In this document: positions 8,017 to 16,976 of the stretch, in pieces
Position numbering within the stretch: the stretch's first letter is position 1
Layout: each line of letters opens with the position of its first letter
Assembly (NCBI RefSeq): GCF_000719475.1
Contig: NZ_JOGO01000001.1
Location: forward strand, 103,240 to 167,239
From: Streptomyces sp. NRRL F-5630
GTDB lineage: Bacteria > Actinomycetota > Actinomycetes > Streptomycetales > Streptomycetaceae
Length of the DNA: 64,000 bases
Reading direction: 5' to 3'
Made by a program: the position numbers and the translations under genes
Notes under the pieces: model-generated
What the model was told of the DNA's origin: nothing
What the model saw: only the letters and a program-made list of their open reading frames with translations
Database searches by the model: none

Positions 8017-11000
8017 TCACAGGTCGGGGCCTTCCGCGGAGCGGAGCACGGCATGGCCGTACGCGCCCGTCGCCGAGACGGCGTTGACGAGCGCGCGCAG
8101 CGGCGCGCCCGGGGTGGCGGGCGTCCAGGGCCGGGCGGTGTCGGCGACGGTGAGCCGGGGCCAGTCGGGCAGGGGGGAGCGCCGGGGCGCTACGGCGGTC
8201 GGGGCCAGTGTGCGCGCGCGCAGTTGCAGCAGCACCTTGGTGAGCTGGGAGAGCCCGGAGGCCGCCTCCAGGTGGCCGATGTGCGGTTTCACGGTGCCGA
8301 CGAGAAGGCCCCCGGTAGTGCTGGGCGGGCGCAGGGCGGTGAGCAGGGCGTCCAGTTCGGCGGCGTCGGCCAGCAGGGCGCCCGAGGCCGCGCACTCGGC
8401 GTAGCCGATGTCGCCGCCGGTGAGTCCGTGGCGGTGCAGCATACGGCTGAGGGAGCGGGCGAGGGGGGCGGCGGCGGGCATCCCGAAGGGCCCTGGCCGC
8501 CCGGCCGCCCCGGTGCCGGTCGCCTCGACGACGGCGTGCAGCACGTCACGGCGCGCCACGGCGTCCCCGAGCGGGCGCAGCAGCAGGGCGCCCGCGCCCT
8601 CGCCGGGCGACCAGCCGCCGTCCTCGTCGCTGAAGGCACCGGCCGAGGGCCGCTCGGCCGCGAGGCCCAGGTCGCGCAGCAGCGCCAGGTGGTAGGGGTG
8701 GGCGACGACGTTGACGCCCGCGACCACCGCCGCGTCGCACTCCCCCTGGCGCAGGCTGGTCACGGCCAGGTGCAGGGCGGTCAAAGAGGAGGAGCAGGCG
8801 GTGTCCACGGCGACGGCGGGCCCCTCGAAGCCGAGGCAGTGCGCGACGCGGGCCGGGAGGTCCGAGGCCGCGCCCGCCTGGCGGGCCGGTGCGCCCGCCC
8901 GCCAACGCGCCTCGCCCGCCTGGCGGTGGTCGTGCCACATGGTCGCCGTGAACACCCCGACGCGTACGCCGCCCCGGGTGAGACCGGCCGGAGTGTGCCC
9001 GGCGTCTTCCAGGCACTGCCACACCACCGGCAGCAGGAGCCGTAGTTGCGGGTCCAGGTCGCGGGCCTCCTGGGGCGAGATCCGGAAGAGCCGGCCGTCG
9101 AATCCGTCGTCGCCGCGCAGGTAGCCGCCGTGGGGCCATTGCCCGGCCGGTTCCGGCGAGGCACCGGTGAGGGCGCTCAGCCGTCCGGCGGGCAGCGGGC
9201 CGAGGACGCGGCGCCCGGAGCGCAGGTTGTCCCAGAACTCCGCGAGGTCGTCCGCGCCGGGATAGCGCCCGGCCGCGCCGATGACGGCGATGTCCGCCGC
9301 GGCCGGACGCGCCGCCGGTGCCGCCCCGAGGGCGGTTCGGGGTGCCCGCGCCGCCCGGTCGCGTGCCGTCCCGTCGTGCGCCGCCCCGTCGGGCGCTGAC
9401 CGGTCGCCCGGCATCCGGTGGTCCGACGTCCCGTGGTTCGCCCGGGCCTCGTCGGGGAGGGGTCCGGCGAGGAAGGCGTGCAGCAGGCGCTGGCCGGGAT
9501 GCAGCCGCAGGGCCTCGCGGACCCGGTCGAAGCCGAGGCTTCCCACGGCGCACAGGCCCACACCGCTCTCCTGCTGGCCGCTCATCAGCAACTGCCCGAT
9601 GTAGCCCGCCTCGACGGCGAGGTAGAGCGCCGACTCCTCGCCGTACAACGGCTCGATGCCGCGCGGCTCGGAGACGAGGTAGACCTCGAAGGCCGCCCGG
9701 TCGAAGACGGGACGGTTGTAGGCGAAGTGGATGGTGCGGTCGAGCCCGGGGTCCGCGGTGACGCGTTGCAGGGCGTGGTCGTCGGGCCGGTGGTAGTAGA
9801 GGCCGCCCGGTACGCCCTCGACGGCGCCCGGCTTGATGTGCAGATAGGTCTGTACGGCGTAGGTGTCCCCGGCGGACGCGTACAGGCGGCGCGGGCCGTC
9901 GCCGTCCGGCCGGGCGCGCAAGGCGGACAGGAAGCGGAGGAAGCCGTCGTGCGCGAGCGGGGCGTCGGCGAACTCGCGGTGAGTGGCGCGTGCCTGGTAC
10001 CGCCCGGCAGGGGGCGGCGGGCCGCCGAGCCGCAGGAGCGGTTCGGCCGTGGAACGCCGCCGCAGGTGCCAGGCACCCGACTTGAAGCGGTCGCGGTCCT
10101 CGGCGGAGAAGAACTCCACTTCCTCCGGCGGTGTTCGCGGCTCCTCCGGGACGGGCTCCGCCCCGGCCGTCACCGGCTCCGGGGCACACTCCGCCTCGGC
10201 CACGACCGGTTCCGGCTCGCCCAGCGGCTGATGGGCGCCCTGCGCCGCGCTCGCCGGTTCGGCCCCCGGCCGCTCGGCGTCGCCCGCGAGGTGGCGAGCC
10301 ATCCCGGCGACGGTCGGCTCCGCCAGCAGGGCCGAGACGGGGATGCGGCGGCCGTAACGGGCGCGCAGCGCGGAGGAGAGCCGCGCCAGCGTGAAGGAGG
10401 TGGTGCCCTGGTCCCACAGATCGAGCGTCGGGTCCAGCGCGGGCACGCCGATCAGCCCGGCCAGCAACGAGCAGATCTCCTGGGCCAGTTCGGCGGCGGG
10501 CGGGAACGTGGCACCTGCGGCGGGCGGCGCGGTGTCCGCCACGGCGGTGGCGGGCGGCGGGGGCGCAGGTGTCTCGGGCTCCGCCGTTCCGGGAACCGCC
10601 GCCTCGGGCGCCACCGTCTCGGGTGCCGCCGTCTCGGGCGCCGGGTCGTCCGGTTCGCCGGGTGGTGTCGGAGCCTCCGGTTCCCCCGGCCCGGGGAGCG
10701 GCCAGGGCAGGGCGTCCCTGTCCAGCTTGCCGTTCGCCGTCGCGGGGAAGGACGGCAGGAACGCGGCGAAGTTCGGGACCATGTAGTCGGGCAGCGTCCG
10801 GGCGGCGTGGGCGCGCAGTTCGGGCACGGAGGGCCGGGCGGTGCCGGGGCGGGCGAGCAGGTAGGCGACCAGGCGCCGGTCCCCGCCGCCGTCCGGCCGG
10901 GCGACGACGACCGCCTCGCGCACGGCGGGGTGCGCGCGCAAGCGGTGCTCGATCTCACCGAGTTCGACCCGGAAGCCCCGGATCTTCACCTGGTGGTCGC

Positions 11001-14000
11001 GTCGGCCGAGGAAGACCAGGACGCCGTCCTCGCGGTAGGCCGCCCGGTCCCCGGTGGCGTACATGCGCGAGTGCGGTCCGCCCGCGAAGGGCTCGGGGAC
11101 GAACCGCTCCCGTGTGAGTCCGGGCTGTCCGTGGTAGCCGAGGCTGAGGCAGTCGCCCGCGATGTAGAGATCGCCCTCCTCGCCGGCCGGGCAGGGCTCC
11201 AGGTGCTCGTCCAGCACGTAGTAGCGGGCGTTGTCGATGGGCCTGCCGTACGGGATGCTGCGCCACTCGGGGTCGATGGCGCCGACGGGGTACCAGTTCG
11301 ACCACACGGTGGCCTCGGTGGCGCCGCCGAGGCTGATCACCCTGGCCGCGCCGAACACCTCGCGCACCTCGTCGGGCAGGGACAGCGGAATCCAGTCGCC
11401 GCTGAGGAAGACAAGGCGCAGGGTACCGGTGCCGGGACGGCCCCGGTGCTCCCGGAGGAGCGGCGCGAGCCGGGCGAGGGTGGTGGGCGCGGAGTTCCAG
11501 AAGGTGACCGGCTCGCGCAGCAGCGCCTCGACGAGGAGGTCCGGGTCGCGCTGCTCCGCCTCGTCGGCGATGTAGAGGCCCGCGCCGTAGCCGAGCAGTC
11601 CGAGGATGTCGAACACGGACAGGTCGAAGCCGAGAGAGGTGACGCACAGGCCGGTGTCGTCGGGGCCGAAGGCGAAGGTGCGGCGGCACCAGTCGAAGAG
11701 GTTGTGCAGGGAGCGGTGCGCGACGACCACGCACTTGGGGCGCCCGGTGCTGCCGGAGGTGAGGAGCCGGTAGGCGACCGAGTCCGGGCCGCCCACGGGC
11801 TCGGGGTTCCCCGGGTCGGGCAGCTCCGGGCCGGTGGTCCCCGGCGCGTCCAGGTCGAAGACGTCCACACCGTCCGGCGGCTGCCAGCCGGGGCCGCCCT
11901 CCGACACCAGCAGGTGCGCGGTGCCGGTGTCCTCCAGCACGCCGTGGGCGCGGGCGCGGGGCAGCGAGGGGTCCACGGGCACATAGGCGCCGCCCGCCTT
12001 CAGCACGGCGAACACGGACACGGCCATCGCCGGACCGCGCCGTACGGAGATGCCCACGGAGGTGCCCTCCCCGACGCCGGCCTCGCGGAGCCGGTGCGCG
12101 ACCAGGTTGGCCCGGCGGTTCAGTTCGCCGTAGGTCATGACGCCCCCGCGCCAGCGCAGCGCGACGGCGCCGGGGCGGCCGCGCGCCTGCCGTTCGAAGA
12201 GGAGGTGGACGGGGCCCTCGGCCGGGTAGGGGCGGGCGGTGTCGTTGGCGGCGCGCTGCAGGCGGTGGCCGGCGCCCTCCGCCGCGCCGGAGCCCGTGGC
12301 CCGGGCGGGAGTTGTGGCCCGGGCCGGGCTCTCCCCGAGATCGGCGTCCGGCTCCGTGCCGGTCTCGCGCGCCAGTGTGGTGAGCAGGTCGGTGTAGCGC
12401 TCGAACGCCTGGTCGAGCACTCCGTCCTCGAACCGCTCCTCCAGCGCGTCCCAGGCCAGGTGCAGCGCCTCCCCGTCATCGACCGTCACGCAGTCGAGTG
12501 CGACGTCCGTGGTGGCGGTACCGGCGGGGCCGGGGCGCACACCGGCGGGCAGGGGCCGGGCCGAGACGTCGAGCACGGTCGTGAAGACCACGGGCAGTTC
12601 GAAGTCCCCCTCCCTGCGGCGCCGCACGACGAGGGAGCGCATCGCGGCGAGACCGGCGCCGCCGCCGTGCTCCAGGTCGGCGGCGAGCCGGCGGTGGTAG
12701 TCGCGGGCGAGGGCGGCCGGGTCGGTGCCGGGTGCCGGTGAGCGGACCCAGGTCAGTTCGCTCTGCTCGGCGGGCCGCCGCGTGTCCGGGCCCGTGAAGC
12801 AGACCACGGCCAGCGCGAACGGCGCGTCGTGGACGGCGCCTAGGGCGAGGCAGTAGGCGGCGAGCAAGGTGGCGTCCAGGCTCACCCCGTGACGGTCCGC
12901 CCACGCCAGCAGTGCCCGGCGCTCCGGGAGAAGGCGTTCGCGGCGCCGGGGACGCGACGGCCCCCGCGCCTCGCGCAGCGGCGGCCCGGCGGGCAGCCCC
13001 GCGAGCCGGTCCCGCCAGTGCGCGCGCGCCTCCTCGGTCACCGGCCGGGGCGCGCGGGGCAGCCGGGTCGGGAGGGGCGGGGCCGCGCCGGGGCCGGCGT
13101 ACCGGCGCAGCAGGTCACGGGCGAGCAGCACGATGCTGCGGGCGTCACCGACGAGGAGATCGACGGCCAGGTGCACGGTGGCGGGGCGGCCCGGTGCCCG
13201 GACCACGCGCAGGTCGGTGTGCGCGCCGCGTCCGAGCCCGAACGGCTGATGCGTCATGTCGGCGCGTACGGCGCGGTCCACCGCGTCGGCGTCCACGCCC
13301 TCCGGGACGTCCAGGACCGGTATCCGGAGGCCGGGGGCCGAGGACAGCACGCCGAGCGTGCCGTCGGCGCCGGTGCGCAGACGCAGCGCCTCGTGCGCGG
13401 TGACGAGTTCCCGCCAGCTCTCGCCCAGCCGTTCGACGTCCAGGTCGTCCACGTGGAAGCTCTGGTGGTACTGGCAGCCCCGGTCCGCCGGTCCGTCGAG
13501 CCGGGTCACCAGGTACGACTGCTGGAGTTCCCTGGCGGGCACGGCGGTGTCGGGCGCGGGTTCGCACACTCCCTGCAGCAACCGCCAGAAGCGGCCGAAG
13601 AGGGCGTCGGCCGCGCCGGGCGGGAAGAGAGCGTCGGCGACGTCCCAGCGGAAGTCCAGGCCGTCCTCGCGCTCCCGCATCTGGTGGTCGAGGGCGATGC
13701 CGGAGGTCTGGCCGACGGCATACCGCTCATGGCCGCTCATGCTGCCCTGCCCGGCACCGTCGAAACCGAGGTCGAGCAGGCTCGTGAAGACGACGGGCAG
13801 TGCGGGCGCGCCACCGCCGCGGGCGCGCAGTTCGCGCAGCACCTCGACACTGCCCGCGTGCGCGTGCGACAGCGCCTCCCACACGCGCTGGTGGACGGCG
13901 CGGGCGGCGTCGTCCGGTGCGAGCGCGGGGGTGTGCGCCTCGACGGGGAGCAGGCATCCGGAGGTGTAGGGCCCGACGAGTCCTTCGGCCGCGGGCGGCA

Positions 14001-15189
14001 GCCTGGGGCGGTCGGTGGTGGTCAGGACGAGGGTGAACGGCTCGTCCGCACCTGCCGGGGTGAGCGCTTCGGTGAAGGCGGTCAGCACGAGCGAGGTGGG
14101 CGAGACACGCAGTGCGGCGGCCCGCGCGCGCAGGCCCGCCCATTGGCCCGGAGTGAGCCGGCCCCGGCGCGGGGTGCGCAGGTGGCCGTCGAGGCCGGGC
14201 GGAGGCTCGGGCGGCTCGGCGCGCAGTACGGGTGGTCCGCCCGGCAGGCCCTCCAGCCGTCCGGCGGCCTGCGAGACGGCGGACCTGTGGGCGGCGGACT
14301 CGCGGTCGCGGGCGAGCGCGTCCAGGGTGTCGCGGAGGCTGAACGGCACCTCGGGCAACCGGTGCCGCTCGTCGACGCAGAGCCGCCACCAGTGGTGCAG
14401 CAGCAGTTGGGTGCCGTGGGCGTCGGTGACCGTGCCGTCGAGGCTGAGATGGACCACGGAGCGTCCGGCCGGTTCCCGGCAGATCTCGACCTGGAACGGC
14501 GGCCAGTGGCCCGGCGGGTAGCGGTGGTGGGACAGCCGGCGGCGCACGGCGCCCGCCTCGGTCTCCAGCGCCTTCGCGTCCGCCGCCTCGTGGAGGACGG
14601 GGTCGGGCACCCGCACGCTCTCCTGGACGCGCTGGCCACGCCCGACGCCGGTGAGCCGGAGGGCGTCGAAGTGCTCGACGAGCCGTCGCCAGGCGCGGGC
14701 CACCCGGCCGGGGTCCAGGCCGTCGAGCGAGAACTCGTGGTAGTGGTGGCAGCCGAAGGCGTCCGGGTCCAGTTCCGGGTACTTGCCGACGACGTACGCC
14801 TCCTGCATGGGGGTCGCCGGGACGGGTTCGTGGCGGGAGGCGGGGGCGGGGACCACGTCCAGGGGCCCGGCGGCGCCGTCGCCCTCCTCCCCGTCCGCGT
14901 GGTCGATCCGGCGGGCGAGGTCGCGCGGGGTGCGGCACTCCAGGAGCAGGGCGAGCGGAACGTCGACGCCGAACTCGCTCTCGATCTCGAGCATGAGGCG
15001 AACGGCGGGAAGCGAGGTGAGGCCGGCATCGGCCAGGTCGGTGTCCGGGCCCAGCGGCCCGGTCCGGGTGACCAGGGGCTCAAGGATGCCGAGCAGCCGT
15101 GCGCAGGTGGAGTCGGCGGTCACCTCCGCGGGTGACACGGGGACGGTCACCTCCGCGGGTGACACGGGAACGGTCTCGGCGGGCTTCAA
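8017..15189 (-). CDS. hybrid NRPS/trans-AT PKS: ACP-Cy-Cy-A(Cys)-PCP-Ox-KS0
   Basis: A 2390-residue assembly-line protein predicted to take an acyl chain, add cysteine, cyclise it and oxidise the thiazoline to a thiazole. Domains in order: ACP (Ser59 in AGLTSLPA); Cy1 with DGTVTD near residue 253; Cy2 with DLLVGD near 675, both fitting the Cy DxxxxD motif; an A domain (~1030-1540; [23 protein letters not shown] as in cysteine domains of yersiniabactin/pyochelin synthetases); PCP (Ser near 1598 in GTTSFT); an Ox domain of the McbC/SagB FMN family (~1690-1900); and a KS (~1960-2380). The KS keeps Cys in DTACSSSL and His in KPHIGHLE, but the usual HGTGT segment reads CAASGA, so it should not decarboxylate or extend. 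The protein ends at the KS boundary; the matching post-KS/ACP starts the PKS at 1803. It lies 39 bases after the globin gene. Confidence 0.9.
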   Translation of the reverse strand: MKPAETVPVSPAEVTVPVSPAEVTADSTCARLLGILEPLVTRTGPLGPDTDLADAGLTSLPAVRLMLEIESEFGVDVPLALLLECRTPRDLARRIDHADGEEGDGAAGPLDVVPAPASRHEPVPATPMQEAYVVGKYPELDPDAFGCHHYHEFSLDGLDPGRVARAWRRLVEHFDALRLTGVGRGQRVQESVRVPDPVLHEAADAKALETEAGAVRRRLSHHRYPPGHWPPFQVEICREPAGRSVVHLSLDGTVTDAHGTQLLLHHWWRLCVDERHRLPEVPFSLRDTLDALARDRESAAHRSAVSQAAGRLEGLPGGPPVLRAEPPEPPPGLDGHLRTPRRGRLTPGQWAGLRARAAALRVSPTSLVLTAFTEALTPAGADEPFTLVLTTTDRPRLPPAAEGLVGPYTSGCLLPVEAHTPALAPDDAARAVHQRVWEALSHAHAGSVEVLRELRARGGGAPALPVVFTSLLDLGFDGAGQGSMSGHERYAVGQTSGIALDHQMREREDGLDFRWDVADALFPPGAADALFGRFWRLLQGVCEPAPDTAVPARELQQSYLVTRLDGPADRGCQYHQSFHVDDLDVERLGESWRELVTAHEALRLRTGADGTLGVLSSAPGLRIPVLDVPEGVDADAVDRAVRADMTHQPFGLGRGAHTDLRVVRAPGRPATVHLAVDLLVGDARSIVLLARDLLRRYAGPGAAPPLPTRLPRAPRPVTEEARAHWRDRLAGLPAGPPLREARGPSRPRRRERLLPERRALLAWADRHGVSLDATLLAAYCLALGAVHDAPFALAVVCFTGPDTRRPAEQSELTWVRSPAPGTDPAALARDYHRRLAADLEHGGGAGLAAMRSLVVRRRREGDFELPVVFTTVLDVSARPLPAGVRPGPAGTATTDVALDCVTVDDGEALHLAWDALEERFEDGVLDQAFERYTDLLTTLARETGTEPDADLGESPARATTPARATGSGAAEGAGHRLQRAANDTARPYPAEGPVHLLFERQARGRPGAVALRWRGGVMTYGELNRRANLVAHRLREAGVGEGTSVGISVRRGPAMAVSVFAVLKAGGAYVPVDPSLPRARAHGVLEDTGTAHLLVSEGGPGWQPPDGVDVFDLDAPGTTGPELPDPGNPEPVGGPDSVAYRLLTSGSTGRPKCVVVAHRSLHNLFDWCRRTFAFGPDDTGLCVTSLGFDLSVFDILGLLGYGAGLYIADEAEQRDPDLLVEALLREPVTFWNSAPTTLARLAPLLREHRGRPGTGTLRLVFLSGDWIPLSLPDEVREVFGAARVISLGGATEATVWSNWYPVGAIDPEWRSIPYGRPIDNARYYVLDEHLEPCPAGEEGDLYIAGDCLSLGYHGQPGLTRERFVPEPFAGGPHSRMYATGDRAAYREDGVLVFLGRRDHQVKIRGFRVELGEIEHRLRAHPAVREAVVVARPDGGGDRRLVAYLLARPGTARPSVPELRAHAARTLPDYMVPNFAAFLPSFPATANGKLDRDALPWPLPGPGEPEAPTPPGEPDDPAPETAAPETVAPEAAVPGTAEPETPAPPPPATAVADTAPPAAGATFPPAAELAQEICSLLAGLIGVPALDPTLDLWDQGTTSFTLARLSSALRARYGRRIPVSALLAEPTVAGMARHLAGDAERPGAEPASAAQGAHQPLGEPEPVVAEAECAPEPVTAGAEPVPEEPRTPPEEVEFFSAEDRDRFKSGAWHLRRRSTAEPLLRLGGPPPPAGRYQARATHREFADAPLAHDGFLRFLSALRARPDGDGPRRLYASAGDTYAVQTYLHIKPGAVEGVPGGLYYHRPDDHALQRVTADPGLDRTIHFAYNRPVFDRAAFEVYLVSEPRGIEPLYGEESALYLAVEAGYIGQLLMSGQQESGVGLCAVGSLGFDRVREALRLHPGQRLLHAFLAGPLPDEARANHGTSDHRMPGDRSAPDGAAHDGTARDRAARAPRTALGAAPAARPAAADIAVIGAAGRYPGADDLAEFWDNLRSGRRVLGPLPAGRLSALTGASPEPAGQWPHGGYLRGDDGFDGRLFRISPQEARDLDPQLRLLLPVVWQCLEDAGHTPAGLTRGGVRVGVFTATMWHDHRQAGEARWRAGAPARQAGAASDLPARVAHCLGFEGPAVAVDTACSSSLTALHLAVTSLRQGECDAAVVAGVNVVAHPYHLALLRDLGLAAERPSAGAFSDEDGGWSPGEGAGALLLRPLGDAVARRDVLHAVVEATGTGAAGRPGPFGMPAAAPLARSLSRMLHRHGLTGGDIGYAECAASGALLADAAELDALLTALRPPSTTGGLLVGTVKPHIGHLEAASGLSQLTKVLLQLRARTLAPTAVAPRRSPLPDWPRLTVADTARPWTPATPGAPLRALVNAVSATGAYGHAVLRSAEGPDL
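15119..15172 (-). repeat. 27-bp tandem duplication in the start of the hybrid synthase gene
   Basis: Two adjacent 27-bp copies differ at one base and encode a nine-residue unit twice (VPVSPAEVT followed by VPVSPAEVT) just before the N-terminal ACP. The unit keeps the reading frame, so it probably only lengthens a flexible leader. Confidence 0.9.
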
Positions 15190-15228
15190 CGCTCCCCCTC
15201 GTCTCGGTGCGGTCTCGGCTGTGCCGGT

Positions 15229-15666
15229 TCACCACTGCCAGCGGCCCAGCACCGGGTACGGCGGCTGGAGCATGGGGTGGTCGTCCTCCTGCGAGGCCGT
15301 GGTGGTGAAGCCGGCGGCCTTCTCGACGTTGCGGGTGAACGCCGTGCGGAAGCGGTCGTCGTCGGGCAGCCCGACCTCGTCCGCCGCCCGGAGCATCAGG
15401 GCGACGAAGCGCTCGCGCTGCTCGGGCGTGATGCGCAGCCTGGTGTGGGCCCTCAACAGCGCGATGAAGCCGCCGAGTTCGTCCGTGAAGCGGGCGGGGC
15501 CGCCCAGCATCTCGGTGAGGAAGGCCGTCAGCCGGTCGGCGTGGTACGGCGATCCCGCACGGAACATGTCGCCCAGCAGGGGGTCCTCCAGCACCAGGTG
15601 GTGGAAGTGCTCCGCCAGCCGCCGCAGCGGCTTCTCCCCGCCGACGTGCTCGTACATCGTCGTCAT
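15229..15666 (-). CDS. group II-like truncated haemoglobin with altered haem pocket
   Basis: A 145-residue 2-on-2 globin. The N-terminus (TTMYEHVGGEKPLRRLAEHF), the DPLLGDMF segment and the proximal His74 in LLRAHTRLRITPEQ fit trHbO-type proteins. Two usually conserved positions differ: the B10-type Tyr is His22 (HFHHLV) and the G8-type Trp is Phe88 (RERFVALM). Such proteins bind O2, NO or sulphide and can do redox chemistry; the ligand here is unknown. GGAGGG lies 8 bases before the ATG. The stop is 39 bases from the start of the hybrid synthase on the same strand, so it is probably the first gene of that operon. A role in the pathway, such as protecting thiol or FMN chemistry, is only inferred from position. 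Confidence 0.88.
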   Translation of the reverse strand: MTTMYEHVGGEKPLRRLAEHFHHLVLEDPLLGDMFRAGSPYHADRLTAFLTEMLGGPARFTDELGGFIALLRAHTRLRITPEQRERFVALMLRAADEVGLPDDDRFRTAFTRNVEKAAGFTTTASQEDDHPMLQPPYPVLGRWQW

Positions 15667-15702
15667 GCGTCCGCCCTCCGGTGTGCCGCTCGACCGGCCG
15701 AG

Positions 15703-15747
15703 ACGGTACGCCCGGACGCTCACGGCCGGCTGCTCAACTTTGTGCAC
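15703..15747 (-). promoter_or_regulatory. putative promoter/operator of the globin-hybrid synthase unit
   Basis: On the minus strand GTGCACAAAGTTGAGCAG (15747-15730) is followed after 23 bases by TACCGT (15708-15703), about 40 bases before the globin ATG. It matches the element upstream of the HCS gene in sequence and in spacing. Confidence 0.45.
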
Positions 15748-15939
15748 GCCCCGGACGGCCGGGCCACCGGTGAGCCGCGGACACCGCCGCGCGCCCCTGC
15801 CTCGCCCGTCGCCGGTTCGTGGCCCCGTCGTCTTCGCCGCCGTCTCCGGCGACCTCGCCGTCCAGGCCATCCCCGCCCCAGGAAACAGCTGACGCTCCGT
15901 CGGGGAGGATGGTTGACCGGCCCGAGGGGGTGGGATTTC

Positions 15940-16539
15940 ATGGCGTCCATGTCCGAGGGAACAGGAAAGTCGCCGGAGCCGGTCCTGTCGTTCGCCACGC
16001 GGGAGGAGTGGGAGGAGTGGCTGGAGGAGAACCACCAGGACTCTTCGGGGATCTGGTTCCGGATTCCCAAGAACGCCTCGGCGGCCGAGGGCGTCGGCTA
16101 CGCCGAGGCGTTGGAGTCCGCCCTGTGCTACGGCTGGATCGACGGGCAGAAGAAGAAGCAGGACGAGCGGTACTGGTTGCAGCGCTTCACCCCCCGGCGA
16201 GCGGGCAGCAAGTGGTCGAAGGTGAATCGCGAGAAAGCCACCGCGCTCATCGAGGCCGGCCGGATGCGGCCCGCCGGGCAGCGCGAGGTGGACAAGGCCA
16301 AGAAGGACGGCCGCTGGGAGGCGGCGTACGCGGCGCAGAGCAAGGCGACGGTGCCCGACGACCTCCAGGCCGCCCTGGACGCCGCGCCCGAGGCGGCGCG
16401 TGACTTCTTCGCGGGCCTGGACAGCCGCAACCGCTACGCGATCCTCCACCGGGTCGAGGACGCCAAGAAGGCGGAGACCCGGGCCGCCCGCATCGAGAAG
16501 TTCGTCGCCATGCTGACGGAGGGCAAGAAGCTGTACTGA
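15940..16539 (+). CDS. YdeI/OmpD-associated family protein
   Basis: A 199-residue soluble protein. The N-terminal TREEWEEWLEENH, the SGIWFRIPKNAS segment and YAEALESALCYGWIDGQKKK are hallmarks of the YdeI/OmdA family. The C-terminal third is a Lys/Arg-rich helical region (AKKAETRAARIEKFVAML) like the family tail. Members have been linked to bacteriocin or peptide resistance, but the biochemistry is not settled. The ATG at 15940 follows GAGGGGG by ~9 bases. It is divergent from the globin gene and stands alone on its strand; no link to either cluster is evident. Confidence 0.85.
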   Translation: MASMSEGTGKSPEPVLSFATREEWEEWLEENHQDSSGIWFRIPKNASAAEGVGYAEALESALCYGWIDGQKKKQDERYWLQRFTPRRAGSKWSKVNREKATALIEAGRMRPAGQREVDKAKKDGRWEAAYAAQSKATVPDDLQAALDAAPEAARDFFAGLDSRNRYAILHRVEDAKKAETRAARIEKFVAMLTEGKKLY

Positions 16540-16976
16540 GCGGCGCGGGCGGAGGGGAGGGCGGTGCCCGACCCCGCCCTCGCGCGCCCCTCCGGACGGC
16601 GTGGGCCTCCCCGGCTCGCCCCACCTGCTCGTGGACGGCGCCGGAGCGGGGGCATCTGAGCCGCGGAGGGCGCGGCACCCTGTCCGGCCTGCTGCTCAGC
16701 GGGCCGGACCAGGGGGCGGCGGCATTCCAGGGGCCTCCGGGCTTCGGGCAGGAAACCGGCCGCACTCCACCCCGGTGCGGCGCCTCGTGCCCCACACCGC
16801 CGCCGGTGAACGGCCTCCGGCCCTTCGGTTTTCCGCGATGCCCACGGCAGAGGCCGCCGCGCCCACACCGTCACGCGCGGCCCCCTCACATCGCCGGAGG
16901 AGTCGCCGCACGGGCGGAAGGAGAGGTTCGGCGTGCGGGCCCGCTCCACCGACGCAAGGGGCCCTCGCGTCCGGGC
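16540..16976. other. 437-bp gap without a convincing gene
   Basis: Open frames here lack family features and a good ribosome site. No RNA gene, repeat or clear promoter was seen. A short GC-rich imperfect hairpin just after 16550 could end the YdeI-family transcript. Confidence 0.5.

Noticed and set aside
1..15666. Naming the left cluster as leinamycin
   Set aside because: Shared elements (AT-ER, HCS, TEII, thiazole module) are common to several trans-AT pathways; the downstream PKS modules that would settle it lie outside the window.
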